A stretch of 64,000 nt of DNA from Pseudoxanthomonas jiangsuensis (GTDB lineage: Bacteria > Pseudomonadota > Gammaproteobacteria > Xanthomonadales > Xanthomonadaceae), in NCBI RefSeq assembly GCF_010093185.1, contig NZ_PDWL01000001.1, positions 62,001-126,000 on the forward strand, in the 5' to 3' direction. The translations under genes were made by a program, and so were the position numbers. Under the pieces are notes generated by a model. The model was not told the DNA's origin. It saw nothing but the letters and a program-made list of their open reading frames with translations, and did not search any database. Below, piece after piece: positions 37,852 through 47,320 of this stretch (within the stretch, counting starts at the first letter, position 1; every line of letters starts with the position of its first letter).

Positions 37852-38589
37852 GCGGCGGGCTGAAAGCGAAGCAAAGCGCTGGCTTCGTAGGGTCCGCCTG
37901 GCCTCGGAAGCAAAAGCGCTGGCTTCGGGCGGGGCCGCCGTGCCTTGGGTCTGCGGTGCACCGCTCGGGCGGGCGTCCTGCCCGCAACGCGCGGCCGTGG
38001 CACGTCCCTGTGCCACTTGCCCCGCAGACCCAAGGCACGACGGCCTCTGCGGGCGTGAAGTTCACCGCTTCTGGTGCTTCTGCTCTTCAGGCTTCTGTGC
38101 GCCTTCCCCACTCCCGTCGTCCCGGCGAAAGCCGGGACCCAGTGTCTTTGCTTCCCTTGTAGGAGCCGGTCTTGCCGGCGACCGCCATGGTGGATGCGTC
38201 TGCGTGAAACCGGGTACCAATGATCCGTCCGCCCCCACGGTCGCCGGCAAGACCGGCTCCTACAGGGTGGAGCAGAGCAAAGTCGCTGGGTCCCGGCTTT
38301 CGCCGGGACGACGGTAGTGGGTGGATAGAAGTCCTGAACCTCCAGCGCGCAGAAGACGCGGCGGGCCGGTTGTGTCGGGGCAGCGGACATGGATGTCCGC
38401 GGTAGCGAGTGCGCACACGGAGGTGCGCCCGAGCGGCCACGACACGGCCGGTTCGCCGCGGCTCAGCACGAAGCCAGCCAAACCCGATGCTTCTGCCTTT
38501 GCCACAGGCTTGAACCCAGGTCGGGCGCCGCCCCCACCGCCCGCGCTATGCTCCGTACCCGAGCGCATGCGCATCCTCGGGAGGGATGA
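37852..38589. repeat. Repeat island between purC and the DUF962 gene
   Basis: No gene is supported in this 738-base stretch. From left to right it holds a 38-base block (37913-37950) repeated exactly at 60549-60586, and a palindromic element with 23-base arms (37934-37956 and 38022-38044, one mismatch) enclosing smaller hairpins. Next is a 29-base outer inverted repeat (38114-38142 and 38286-38314, perfect) enclosing REP doublet copy 2. It ends with a TATGCT -10 (38547-38552) for the downstream gene. It is a mosaic of several repeat families inserted in or next to one another. Confidence 0.8.
38158..38264. repeat. REP doublet (REPIN-like), copy 2
   Basis: This 107-base element has perfect 26-base inverted arms (38158-38183 and 38239-38264) identical to those of the copies at 12769 and 60678. 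It is nested inside a perfect 29-base inverted repeat of a different family (CCGTCGTCCCGGCGAAAG...). Confidence 0.9.
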
Positions 38590-39069
38590 ATGGACGCCAC
38601 CGTGCAGCGGCCGATCGACCGCTATTTCGCCAGCTACTCCGACGACCACCGCAACCGCCTCAACCAGCGCATCCACGTGATCGCGGTGCCGGCGATCCTG
38701 TGGTCGGTGGTGGCGCTGGTGTGGTGCATCCCGGTGGTCGGCACCTGGATGAAGACCGGGGTGTGGGCCGCGCTGGCGATGTTCTTCGCCTGGATGTTCT
38801 ATTACCGGATGTCGCGGCCGCTGGGGCTGGGAATGCTGGCGGTGTTCTTCGTCTGCGGCTGCCTGTGCCGGCTGCTGGAAGCGCGCCTGGGCCTGGCCGT
38901 ACTTCTGTGGACGGCGGTGGCGGTGTTCGTGGTGGCGTGGATCGCCCAGTTCATCGGCCACAAGTTCGAGGGCCGCAAGCCCAGCTTCCTCACCGACCTG
39001 GTCTACCTGCTGATCGGCCCGGCCTGGGTGCTGGCGAAGTTCTACCGGGTGATGGGCTGGCGCTACTGA
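38590..39069 (+). CDS. DUF962/Mpo1-like membrane protein
   Basis: This is a 159-residue protein with four to five transmembrane helices and the DUF962 signatures DRYFASYSDDHRNRLNQRIH near the N-terminus and AQFIGHKFEGRKPSFLTDL near the end. The yeast relative Mpo1 is an Fe-dependent dioxygenase acting on 2-hydroxy fatty acids, with histidines in equivalent places; activity here is inferred. Its stop overlaps the convergent NAD(P)-binding gene by seven bases. Confidence 0.85.
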   Translation: MDATVQRPIDRYFASYSDDHRNRLNQRIHVIAVPAILWSVVALVWCIPVVGTWMKTGVWAALAMFFAWMFYYRMSRPLGLGMLAVFFVCGCLCRLLEARLGLAVLLWTAVAVFVVAWIAQFIGHKFEGRKPSFLTDLVYLLIGPAWVLAKFYRVMGWRY

Positions 39070-40037
39070 GGCGCGACCGCAGCGGCGCGTTCCTGCAGCG
39101 GCGGCTCGAACATCGCGGAGTCGGGACGGAACGGGCGCGGCGCGTAGCCCAGCGCGCGGCGCGCGGCCGCATCGTCGAACACCAGGTCCTGGCGCATCCG
39201 CGCCAGCACGGCGGCGCCGGCATCGTGCACACCCAGCATGCGCGCCAGGGCCGCGGCCAGATCGAACAGCGGGCCGGGCAGGCGCCACAGCCGCGAAGGC
39301 GGCCGCTGCACCGCCAGCACCCTGGCCACCATCTCGCGGTAGCCGAGGGTTTCGCCGCCAGGCAGGTCGTAGGCGCGCAGGCCGGTACCGTCCGGCCCTG
39401 CCGCGGCAGCGGCGCCAACGGGCGTCTCCGCGCCTGACATCGCCAGTGCCGCCAGCGCCGCATCGGCCAGGTCGTCCACGTGCACCGGCTGGCGCAGGCC
39501 GCGCGCATCGTGCGGCAGGACGAAGCCGTGCCAGCGCCGGGCCAGGGCCGCGATCCGGCTGAGGTTGCGGTCCATGCCGGCGCCGTAGACCAGGGTCGGC
39601 CGCAGCAGCGCGCCGGCGGCGCCGCGTGCCGCGGCGGCCTGCGCCAGCCGTGCCTCGGCCTCGCGCAGGCGCCGGGCCAGGTCGCGTTCGTGCGGGTCGG
39701 ACGAATCACCCTTGACGTGCACGCTGGTGGAACCGAACGCGACCACGCGGGCCTGGCCGATGGGCGTGGCCGCGTACCACTGCGAGAACAGGTCCAGCGG
39801 ACCGCAGCTGAGGATCGCGTCGAAGCCTTCGCCTGGCCCGGCGTCCGGCAGTCCGGCCTGGCGCCAGACCACGCCGGGCTGTTCCGGCTGCGGCTGCCGC
39901 GACAGTGCGGTGACCCGCCAGCCGGCGGCGAGCAGGCGGACGAGCACGCGGCGACCGATCTGGCCGCTGGCGCCGAACAGCAACGCATGCGGCGGCGAGG
40001 TCGCGGCTGTGGGGGACGATGACGGCAGGACGGGCAT
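39063..40037 (-). CDS. NAD(P)-binding Rossmann-fold protein (SDR/epimerase-like)
   Basis: This is a 324-residue protein. The nucleotide-binding motif is FGASGQIGRRVL (residues about 21-32), and an atypical short-chain dehydrogenase or NmrA-like fold follows. The active-site YxxxK is not evident, so it may be a non-catalytic or atypical reductase. The start at 40037 gives a short disordered leader before the Rossmann motif. It is divergent from the mrp operon. Confidence 0.75.
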   Translation of the reverse strand: MPVLPSSSPTAATSPPHALLFGASGQIGRRVLVRLLAAGWRVTALSRQPQPEQPGVVWRQAGLPDAGPGEGFDAILSCGPLDLFSQWYAATPIGQARVVAFGSTSVHVKGDSSDPHERDLARRLREAEARLAQAAAARGAAGALLRPTLVYGAGMDRNLSRIAALARRWHGFVLPHDARGLRQPVHVDDLADAALAALAMSGAETPVGAAAAAGPDGTGLRAYDLPGGETLGYREMVARVLAVQRPPSRLWRLPGPLFDLAAALARMLGVHDAGAAVLARMRQDLVFDDAAARRALGYAPRPFRPDSAMFEPPLQERAAAVAPQ

Positions 40038-40188
40038 GGACACAGAATACGCATCCGGTTGCCGCGCCCATGCGATGCCGACGCGCTGTCGCAAGGACAG
40101 TCCCGCGGACATGAATCCGGCGTTGCCGAAGCCGTGGAACCGGCTGTTACACTCGAACCTGTTCCACGCCGATCGCTTCCGCTTCCGG

Positions 40189-43023
40189 ATGATCCCCTTC
40201 CTGGAAATCCTGCTCGCCCTGCCGTTCGCGGCCGCGGCGGCGCTGGCCCTGCTGCGCCCGCGTTCGCGCGCGACCGCGGCGTGGCTGGCCGCGGCCGCGC
40301 CGTTGCTGGGGCTGGCGCTGCTGGCGTGGATGACGCCGGCGGTGCTGCAGGGCTGGCCGCTGCGCGCCGAGCACGCCTGGATTCCGCAGCTGGGGCTGGA
40401 CTTCACCCTGCGCCTGGACGGGCTGGCCTGGATGTTCGCCGGCATGGTCCTGGCGATCGGCGCGCTGGTGGTTTTGTACGCGCACTACTACCTGGCCGAG
40501 GAGGACAGCGCGCCGCGCTTTTTCGGCTTCCTCATGCTGTTCATGGGCTCGATGCTGGGCGTGGTGATCGCCGGCAACCTGCTGCTGATGCTGGTGTTCT
40601 GGGAACTGACCAGTATTAGCTCATTTTTGCTGATCGGCTTCTGGTACAGGCGCCAGGACGCGCGCGAAGGCGCGCGCATGGCCCTGGCGATCACCGGCGG
40701 CGGCGGCCTGGCGCTGCTCGGCGGGGTCCTGCTGATCGGCCGCATCGTCGGCAGCTACGACCTGGACACGGTGCTGGCCTCGGGCCAGGCGATCCGCGCC
40801 AGCCACCTCTATCCGTGGGTGCTGGGCCTGGTCCTGGCCGGCGTGTTCACCAAGAGCGCGCAGTTCCCCCTGCACTTCTGGCTGCCGCACGCGATGGCGG
40901 CCCCGACCCCCGTTTCGGCCTACCTGCACTCGGCGACGATGGTCAAGGCCGGGGTGTTCCTGCTGGCGCGGCTGCATCCGGCGCTGGCCGGCACCGACCT
41001 GTTCTTCTACGTGGTCACCAGCGTGGGCGCGATCACCCTGCTGCTGGGCGCCTGGCACGCGATCTTCCAGCACGACCTCAAGGGCCTGCTGGCCTACTCC
41101 ACGATCTCGCACCTGGGCCTGATCACGGTGCTGTTCGGCCTGTCCACGCCGATGGCGGTGGTGGCCGGCGTGTTCCACATCCTCAACCACGCCACCTTCA
41201 AGGCCTCGCTGTTCATGGCCGCGGGCATCATCGACCACGAGACCGGCACCCGCGACATGCGCCGCCTGGGCGGCCTGCGCCGGCTGATGCCGGCCACCAG
41301 CGCGCTGGCGATCATCGCCTCGCTGGCCATGGCGGGGATCCCGCTGCTCAACGGCTTCCTGTCCAAGGAGATGTTCTTCACCGAGGCGCTGGACGTGCCG
41401 GGGCACGGCTTCATGCGTCTGGCGGTGGCGCTGGCGGCGCTTCTGTACGGCATCTTCGGCGTGGCCTACAGCCTGCGCTTCGTCCACGAGACCTTCCTGG
41501 GCGAGGGACCGCGCGCGATCGAGCGCGCTCCGCACGAGCCGCCGCGCTGGATGCGCGCACCGGTGGCCCTGCTGGTGCTGCTGTGCGTGGCCGTCGGCAC
41601 CGCGCCGGCCTGGACCGTGGCGCCCGTGCTGCACGCCGCAGCCGGGGCGATCCTGGGCCCGGCCCTGCCCGAATACAGCCTCTCGGTCTGGCACGGCTTC
41701 AATCTGCCGCTGCTGATGAGCCTGTGCGGCATCGCCGGCGGCATCGCCCTGTACTTCGGCCTGCGCCGGCTGCTGGATCTGCACGCGATCGCGCGCCAGT
41801 CGCTGGGCCGGTACCTGTTCCGCTGGAACATGGAGGCGCTGTACGCGCTGGCCGAGCGCTTCACCGCCAAGGTCGCCAACGGCCGCCTGCAGCGCAGCCT
41901 CCTGTGGCTGGTGCTGGCGGCGCTGGCGGCCGGCGCCTGGCCGTTCCTGTCCGGCCAGCACGCGCCCCTGCAGCTGCGCGCGCCGCAGTCGATGCCCCTG
42001 CTGGGCTGGTTGCTGTGGCTGGTGCTGGTGGCCTGCACGGTGTTCACCATCCGCCTGTACCGGCAAAGGCTGCTGGCGTTGATCGTGCTCGGCGGCGCCG
42101 GCCTGGTGGTGAGCCTGGCGTTCGTGTTCCTGTCCGCGCCGGACCTGGCCCTGACCCAGCTGCTGGTGGAGATGGTCAGCCTGGCCCTGCTGCTGCTCGG
42201 CCTGCACTACCTGCCGGCGCGCTCGCCGCCCGAGCGGCGGCCGCGCCGGCGCATCCGCGACGTGCTGGTGGCCGCCGCCGCCGGCCTGGGCACCGGGCTG
42301 CTGGCCTACGCGGTGATGACCCGCGCCCAGGGCGATCCGGCCAGCGTGGAGATGCTGGCGCGCTCGCTGCCGGAGGCCTACGGCCGCAACGTGGTCAACG
42401 TGATCCTGGTCGACTTCCGCGGCTTCGACACCTTCGGCGAGATCACGGTGTTCGCGATCGCCGCGCTGATCGTGCACGCGCTTTTGCGGCGGGCGCGGTT
42501 GGCGCCGGAGAAGGTCATGTCCGGTCCGCCGATCAAGCTGCCGGTGCCGGCCGACCTGGCCCAGCTGATGTTCCCGCTGACCCTGACGGTGTCGGTGTTC
42601 CTGTTCCTGCGCGGCCACAACGCGCCCGGCGGCGGCTTCATCGCCGGCCTGGTGCTGGCGGTGCCTCTGCTGATCCAGTACGTGATCCAGGGCGCGGCCT
42701 CGGTGGAATCGCGCTTCGGCTTCGACTACGTCCGCTGTATTGGTGTCGGCCTGGTGGTGGCCGGCACCGGCGGCGCGGCGGCTTTGCTGTTCGACCTGCC
42801 GTTCCTGACCAGTGGCCACGCCGAGCCGGTGCTGCCCTGGATCGGCGAGGTGCCCTTGGCCAGTGCGATGGTGTTCGACACCGGCGTGTACCTGGTGGTG
42901 TTCGGCGGGGCGATGCTGATCCTGTCGATGCTGGGCACGATCAAACCCTCGCGCACCCGGGTGGCGCAGCTGGGGGTGATCGAGCCGGGCAGCCGCTCGA
43001 CCCGCACCGGGGAGCTGGGCTGA
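40189..43023 (+). CDS. mrpA: Mrp Na+/H+ antiporter subunit A fused to subunit B
   Basis: This is a 944-residue, many-helix inner-membrane protein. Residues 1 to about 500 resemble NuoL/MrpA (SAQFPLHFWLPHAMAAPTPV with the proton-path lysine, SAYLHSATMVKAGVFLLARL). The C-terminal part from about residue 778 (LPVPADLAQLMFPLTLTVSV, RGHNAPGGGFIAGLVLA) is a complete MrpB domain. The fusion is characteristic of group 2 (PhaAB-type) Mrp systems. The start was set at the ATG directly before the first helix, 36 bases after a TACACT -10 (40148-40153). Confidence 0.93.
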   Translation: MIPFLEILLALPFAAAAALALLRPRSRATAAWLAAAAPLLGLALLAWMTPAVLQGWPLRAEHAWIPQLGLDFTLRLDGLAWMFAGMVLAIGALVVLYAHYYLAEEDSAPRFFGFLMLFMGSMLGVVIAGNLLLMLVFWELTSISSFLLIGFWYRRQDAREGARMALAITGGGGLALLGGVLLIGRIVGSYDLDTVLASGQAIRASHLYPWVLGLVLAGVFTKSAQFPLHFWLPHAMAAPTPVSAYLHSATMVKAGVFLLARLHPALAGTDLFFYVVTSVGAITLLLGAWHAIFQHDLKGLLAYSTISHLGLITVLFGLSTPMAVVAGVFHILNHATFKASLFMAAGIIDHETGTRDMRRLGGLRRLMPATSALAIIASLAMAGIPLLNGFLSKEMFFTEALDVPGHGFMRLAVALAALLYGIFGVAYSLRFVHETFLGEGPRAIERAPHEPPRWMRAPVALLVLLCVAVGTAPAWTVAPVLHAAAGAILGPALPEYSLSVWHGFNLPLLMSLCGIAGGIALYFGLRRLLDLHAIARQSLGRYLFRWNMEALYALAERFTAKVANGRLQRSLLWLVLAALAAGAWPFLSGQHAPLQLRAPQSMPLLGWLLWLVLVACTVFTIRLYRQRLLALIVLGGAGLVVSLAFVFLSAPDLALTQLLVEMVSLALLLLGLHYLPARSPPERRPRRRIRDVLVAAAAGLGTGLLAYAVMTRAQGDPASVEMLARSLPEAYGRNVVNVILVDFRGFDTFGEITVFAIAALIVHALLRRARLAPEKVMSGPPIKLPVPADLAQLMFPLTLTVSVFLFLRGHNAPGGGFIAGLVLAVPLLIQYVIQGAASVESRFGFDYVRCIGVGLVVAGTGGAAALLFDLPFLTSGHAEPVLPWIGEVPLASAMVFDTGVYLVVFGGAMLILSMLGTIKPSRTRVAQLGVIEPGSRSTRTGELG

Positions 43024-43048
43024 TGGCGAGCGCGGGAGGCGGCCACTG

Positions 43049-43558
43049 ATGGAACTGGCGATGGCGAGCGCGATCGGCATCCTCACCGCCGCGGGCGTGT
43101 ACCTGCTGCTGCGCGCGCGCAGCTTCGACGTGATCCTGGGCCTGACCCTGCTCTCGTACGCGACCAACCTGCTGATCTTCGCCGGCGGCCGGCTGGTGGC
43201 CGGCAAGCCGCCGGTGCTGCGCGACGGCGTGCCCGCCGACCTGCTGCATCACACCGACCCCCTGCCGCAGGCACTGGTGCTGACCGCGATCGTGATCGCC
43301 TTCGCCATGACCGCGGTCAGTATCGTGTTGGCGATCCGCAGCCGCGCCGACAACGGCAGCGACCACGTCGACGGCAGCGCCGCCGAGCGCGAGTTCCTGC
43401 ACAGCGAGCAGCGCCGCCACGACGAGGCGCGCGAGGCCGCGCTGGCCGCCCTGCTGGCCGAACGCGTGGCCCAGCCCGACGTGGTCCGCGACGCCCGGCT
43501 GCCGGTGGCCGATGCCGGCACCGGCGAAGACGACACTTCGCAGGGGCGCGGCGCATGA
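43049..43558 (+). CDS. mrpC: Mrp antiporter subunit C
   Basis: This 169-residue NuoK-like subunit has three transmembrane helices (SFDVILGLTLLSYATNLLIF, PLPQALVLTAIVIAFAMTAV) and an unusually long hydrophilic C-terminal tail of about 60 residues rich in Glu and Arg. It starts 25 bases after mrpA with a GGAGG-like ribosome binding site. Its stop overlaps the mrpD start as ATGA. Confidence 0.93.
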   Translation: MELAMASAIGILTAAGVYLLLRARSFDVILGLTLLSYATNLLIFAGGRLVAGKPPVLRDGVPADLLHHTDPLPQALVLTAIVIAFAMTAVSIVLAIRSRADNGSDHVDGSAAEREFLHSEQRRHDEAREAALAALLAERVAQPDVVRDARLPVADAGTGEDDTSQGRGA

Positions 43559-45117
43559 ACCACCTGCCCCTCTGGCCGATCCTGGTCCCGCTGTTCGCCG
43601 GCGCACTGGCGCTGATGTTCGAGCACCGTCGCTTCGGCATGCTGCCGCAGAGGCTGGTGGCCTGGATCTCGCTGGCGGCGATGCTGGCGGTGTCGGTCTC
43701 GCTGGCGCGCGAGGCCGCATCGGGCCGGATCGAGGTCTACCTGCTGGGCGACTGGCCGGCGCGGCTGGGCATCGCGCTGATGGTCGACCGCCTGTCGGCG
43801 CTGATGCTGGTGACCGGCCAGCTGCTGGGCGCGGCCTGCCTGCTGCACGCCTGCGCCGGCTGGGACCGGCGCGCGCCGCACTTCCACGCCCTGTTCCAGT
43901 TCCAGATGATGGGCCTGAACGGCGCCTTCCTCACCGGCGACGTGTTCAACCTGTTCGTGTTCTTCGAGGTCCTGCTGATCTCCTCCTACGGCCTGCTGCT
44001 CAGCGGCGGCCGCGGCGAGCGGATGCGCGCCGGCCTGCACTACGTGGCCTTCAACATCACCGCCTCGACCCTGTTCCTGATCGCCCTGGGCCTGCTGTAC
44101 GGCCTGCTGGGCACGCTCAACATGGCCGAGATCGCGGTGCGGGTGGCCGAAGTCCCGGCGCAGGACCTGGCCCTGGTCCAGGCCGCCGCCGGGCTGCTGC
44201 TGGTGGTGTTCTGCGCCAAGGCGGCCCTGCTGCCGATGTACCTGTGGCTGCCGCAGACCTACACCCACGCGCCGGCGGCGGTGGCCGCGCTGTTCGCGAT
44301 CATGACCAAGGTCGGCCTGTACGCGGTGCTGCGCGCCGGCACCCTGGCCTTCGGCGCCGCCGGGCCGCTGGACGGCTTCGCCTGGCCGGCGTTGCAGGTG
44401 CTGGGCGGAATCACCCTGGCGCTGGCCGCGCTGGGCGTGCTGGCCGCACGCCAGTTGCGCGCGCTGGCCGCCTACCTGGTGCTGGCCTCGGCCGCGACCC
44501 TGTTCATTGCCTTCGCCCTGGCCACGTCCGGCACGATCGGCGCCGGCCTCTACTACCTGGTGCACAGCACCTTCGCCGGCGCGGCGCTGTTCCTGCTGGC
44601 CGACCTGATCCGCCGCCGCCGCGGCCGCGCCGGTGACCGCAAGGACGTCATCGCCGCGTTGCCGGAGCGCAGGGTGCCCGGGGTGCTGTTCCTGCTGGCG
44701 GCGGTGTCGCTGGCTGGGCTGCCACCCTTGTCGGGCTTCATCGGCAAGCTGCTGCTGCTGGGCGCGGTGCCGGCCGGCGCCACGCCGTGGGTGTGGACCC
44801 TGGTGCTGGGCAGCAGCTTCCTGATGCTGGTCGGCCTGGCGCGCGCCGGCACCCGCCTGTTCTGGCGGGTGGAGCCGTGGCCGGACGCCTCGCCGGAGCG
44901 GATCGCCGCCTACACCCCGGCCGAGGCCTTGCCGCACACGCCCGGCCGGCCGCTGGAAACCGCCGCCACGGTGCTGCTGGTCGGCTACGGCCTGGCCATG
45001 GTCGTGGCCGCCGCGCCCCTGCTCGACTACGTGGATGCCACCGCCTCGCAGCTGCTGTCGCCGGCCGGCTACGTCGAGCAGGTGCGTGCGGCCGAAACCG
45101 TGACGAGGGCGCCATGA
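43555..45117 (+). CDS. mrpD: Mrp antiporter subunit D
   Basis: This is a 520-residue NuoN/NuoM-like subunit with about 14 helices. The conserved Glu is in FEVLLISSYGLLL and the lysine in AKAALLPMYLWLPQTYTHAP. With MrpA it forms the ion-translocating core of the antiporter. It overlaps mrpC (ATGA) and mrpE (ATGA). Confidence 0.95.
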   Translation: MNHLPLWPILVPLFAGALALMFEHRRFGMLPQRLVAWISLAAMLAVSVSLAREAASGRIEVYLLGDWPARLGIALMVDRLSALMLVTGQLLGAACLLHACAGWDRRAPHFHALFQFQMMGLNGAFLTGDVFNLFVFFEVLLISSYGLLLSGGRGERMRAGLHYVAFNITASTLFLIALGLLYGLLGTLNMAEIAVRVAEVPAQDLALVQAAAGLLLVVFCAKAALLPMYLWLPQTYTHAPAAVAALFAIMTKVGLYAVLRAGTLAFGAAGPLDGFAWPALQVLGGITLALAALGVLAARQLRALAAYLVLASAATLFIAFALATSGTIGAGLYYLVHSTFAGAALFLLADLIRRRRGRAGDRKDVIAALPERRVPGVLFLLAAVSLAGLPPLSGFIGKLLLLGAVPAGATPWVWTLVLGSSFLMLVGLARAGTRLFWRVEPWPDASPERIAAYTPAEALPHTPGRPLETAATVLLVGYGLAMVVAAAPLLDYVDATASQLLSPAGYVEQVRAAETVTRAP

Positions 45118-45632
45118 GCCGGCTGCGCGCGCGCCTGAGGGTCTGGCGCCGGCGCTGGCTGCCGTCGCTGCCGCTGAGCACGGCGGTGTTCTGCTTCTGG
45201 CTGCTGATGAACGACCAGGTCAGCGCCGGGCACGTGGTCCTGGCGCTGGTGCTGGCCCTGCTGATCCCGCTGTTCGCCGCGCGCCTGGACCGCGAGTTCG
45301 CCCGGATCGGCCGCCTGCGCGGGATCCCGAAGATGGCCGCGGTGCTGGTCCTGGACATCGTCCGCTCCAACATCACCGTGGCCCTGCAGGTGCTGGGACC
45401 GGAGCGCAGGATCACCCCCGGCTTCATCTGGCTGCCGCTGGACATCGCCAACATCCACGGCATCGCCGCGCTGACCAGCATCATCACCCTGACCCCGGGC
45501 ACGGTGTCCTCGGCGCTGTCCGACGACCGCCGCTACCTGCTGGTGCACGTGCTGCACCTGGAGGACGCGGACGCGCTGATCGCCCACATCAAGACCCGCT
45601 ACGAGGCCCCGCTGATGGAGATCTTCCCGTGA
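45114..45632 (+). CDS. mrpE: Mrp antiporter subunit E
   Basis: This 172-residue subunit has two N-terminal helices and the conserved PGFIWLPLDIANIHGIAALTSI and ITLTPGTVSSAL segments of MrpE, followed by a cytoplasmic domain (LLVHVLHLEDADALI). The start overlaps the mrpD stop. Mrp systems export Na+ in exchange for protons and support pH and salt tolerance. Confidence 0.93.
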   Translation: MSRLRARLRVWRRRWLPSLPLSTAVFCFWLLMNDQVSAGHVVLALVLALLIPLFAARLDREFARIGRLRGIPKMAAVLVLDIVRSNITVALQVLGPERRITPGFIWLPLDIANIHGIAALTSIITLTPGTVSSALSDDRRYLLVHVLHLEDADALIAHIKTRYEAPLMEIFP

Positions 45633-45913
45633 CCCCGCAGATGCTGGTCGGCTGGGCGGTCGTGGCGTCGATGCACGTGGTCGGCGTCGCCATGCTGCTG
45701 GCGCTGTACCGGCTGCTGCGCGGGCCGTCGGTGCCAGACCGGATCCTGGCGCTGGACACGCTGTTCGTGGCGGCGATCGCGCAGCTGATGCTGTTCGGCA
45801 TGCACCTGAACACCGCGGTCTACTTCGAGGCGGCGCTGGTGATCGCGATGCTCGGCTTCGTCGGCACGGTGGTGCTGAGCAAGTACGTGCTGCGCCGGGA
45901 CATCGTCGAATGA
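45629..45913 (+). CDS. mrpF: Mrp antiporter subunit F
   Basis: This is a 94-residue small subunit with three transmembrane helices. The family block GPSVPDRILALDTLFVAAIA and EAALVIAMLGFVGTV are present. The GTG start overlaps the mrpE stop (GTGA), and its own stop overlaps mrpG (ATGA). Confidence 0.92.
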   Translation: MTPQMLVGWAVVASMHVVGVAMLLALYRLLRGPSVPDRILALDTLFVAAIAQLMLFGMHLNTAVYFEAALVIAMLGFVGTVVLSKYVLRRDIVE

Positions 45914-46266
45914 GCTGGGTCATGGCCATCGCGCTGGTGCTGCTGCTCGCGGCCGGGTGCTTCTTCATCGTGGTCGGCTCCTTCAGCCTGGTGAAGCTGT
46001 CGGAGTTCTTCAAGCGGCTGCACGGACCGACCAAGGCCAGCACGCTGGGCGTGGGCTGCGTTCTGCTGGCCTCGCTGGGCTACCACTGGCTGACCGGCAG
46101 CGACCCGCAGCCGCGCGAGCTGCTGATCACCGCGTTCCTGTTCATCACCGCACCGATCAGCGCGCACCTGATGGCCAAGGCGGCGCTGTCGCTGCACATG
46201 GCCGAGCGGCCGCCGCAGCCGGGCCACACCCCGGAAGCGGACGAGGACAATCCGGCGGCGAGCTGA
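45910..46266 (+). CDS. mrpG: Mrp antiporter subunit G
   Basis: This 118-residue last subunit has three helices and the MrpG signature KRLHGPTKASTLGVGCVL; the C-terminal tail is hydrophilic. It ends the six-gene mrpABCDEFG operon and is convergent with the CaCA exchanger gene. Confidence 0.93.
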   Translation: MSWVMAIALVLLLAAGCFFIVVGSFSLVKLSEFFKRLHGPTKASTLGVGCVLLASLGYHWLTGSDPQPRELLITAFLFITAPISAHLMAKAALSLHMAERPPQPGHTPEADEDNPAAS

Positions 46267-46308
46267 GGCGTCCAGCTGGCTCCAAGAGCAGCTGTAGTTG
46301 CCGTCCGC

Positions 46309-47256
46309 TCACACCAGCAGCAGCTCCAACGCCACCCAGGCAGCGAACACCGCCAGCAGGACCGCGCCCTCGCCGCGGCTGACCCTGTGATCGCTGCGCA
46401 GCATCGGATAGAGCACCAGCGCAAGAACCACCGCCGCCGGCAGCTCCAGCTTCACGAACGAAGCCGGCAGGGCGATCGGCTGGAACACCGCCATGCCGCC
46501 GACGATCGCCAGCAGGTTGAACAGGCTCGAGCCCAGCACGTGCCCGGCGACCATGTCGCCCTGCCCGCGCCGCGCCGCCATCACCGCCGCCGCGACCTCC
46601 GGCAGCGCCGTGCCGATGGCCACCGGCAGCAAACCGACCAGCAAGGGGCTCAGGCCCCAGGCCTCGCCCAGTGCCAGGCCACCCTGCACCACCCAGCGCG
46701 CGCCGTAGTACAGCAGGGCGATGGCGATCGCCAGCCGGACCAGGTTGAGCAGGAGATCGGTCCGGGTCGCGGCGAACGCGGCGATCTCGCCCTGCAGCTC
46801 GGCGGATTCGCGCCGGCCCTGGCGCAGCAGGAAGACCGCCAGCGCGGCGAAGCCGGCCAGCAAAACCGCGCCCTCGATCCGGCCGACGTAGCCGTCCAGG
46901 CCGAACACCATCAGCGCCAGCGAGGCCACCGCCAGCAGGACCAGCAGGGGCACGTGCATCCGCGCCCTTTGCAGCAAGGGCGCGGCCAGCGCCGCCAGGC
47001 CGAGGGTCAGGCCGAGGTTGACCAGGTTGCTGCCGACCGCGTTGCCCAGGGCCAGGTGGGTCTGCTCCAGCCAGATCGCACGCAGGTTCACCGCCAGCTC
47101 CGGCAAGGAGGTGCCGAACGCCAGCAGCAGAAGGCCGGCCGCGAACGGGCGCAGGCCCAGCTTCTGCGCCAGCCCGGACACGCCCTTGACCACCGAATCG
47201 CCGCCCAGCGCCAGCAGCAGCAGTCCCAGTGCGAACCAACCCAGTGCTTCGGCCAT
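46309..47256 (-). CDS. CaCA-family Na+/Ca2+ or K+/Ca2+ exchanger (YrbG-like)
   Basis: This 315-residue inner-membrane protein has ten to eleven helices. The two alpha repeats carry the ion-site motifs AFGTSLPELAVN (about 47-58) and IGTALPEVAAAV (about 214-225), each with GNAVGSN or GHVLGSS partners. Direction and ions cannot be read exactly, but the family expels Ca2+. A TAGAAT -10 lies 36 bases upstream. It sits next to the Na+/H+ antiporter operon, so both may serve cation balance. Confidence 0.9.
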   Translation of the reverse strand: MAEALGWFALGLLLLALGGDSVVKGVSGLAQKLGLRPFAAGLLLLAFGTSLPELAVNLRAIWLEQTHLALGNAVGSNLVNLGLTLGLAALAAPLLQRARMHVPLLVLLAVASLALMVFGLDGYVGRIEGAVLLAGFAALAVFLLRQGRRESAELQGEIAAFAATRTDLLLNLVRLAIAIALLYYGARWVVQGGLALGEAWGLSPLLVGLLPVAIGTALPEVAAAVMAARRGQGDMVAGHVLGSSLFNLLAIVGGMAVFQPIALPASFVKLELPAAVVLALVLYPMLRSDHRVSRGEGAVLLAVFAAWVALELLLV

Positions 47257-47320
47257 CGCCGCTTCCCCTTACCTGTGCCCGGACCGGGACGATTCTACGG
47301 CCAGCAAGGCGCAGGCGACC

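Noticed and set aside
38158..38264. REP doublets considered as a CRISPR array
   Set aside because: The repeats are inverted pairs, not direct repeats, occur singly 22-25 kb apart and have no regular spacers or cas genes.
37808..38440. Several short open frames within the purC-DUF962 repeat island
   Set aside because: They are made of palindromic repeat sequence read in different frames and share no ribosome binding sites or motifs.
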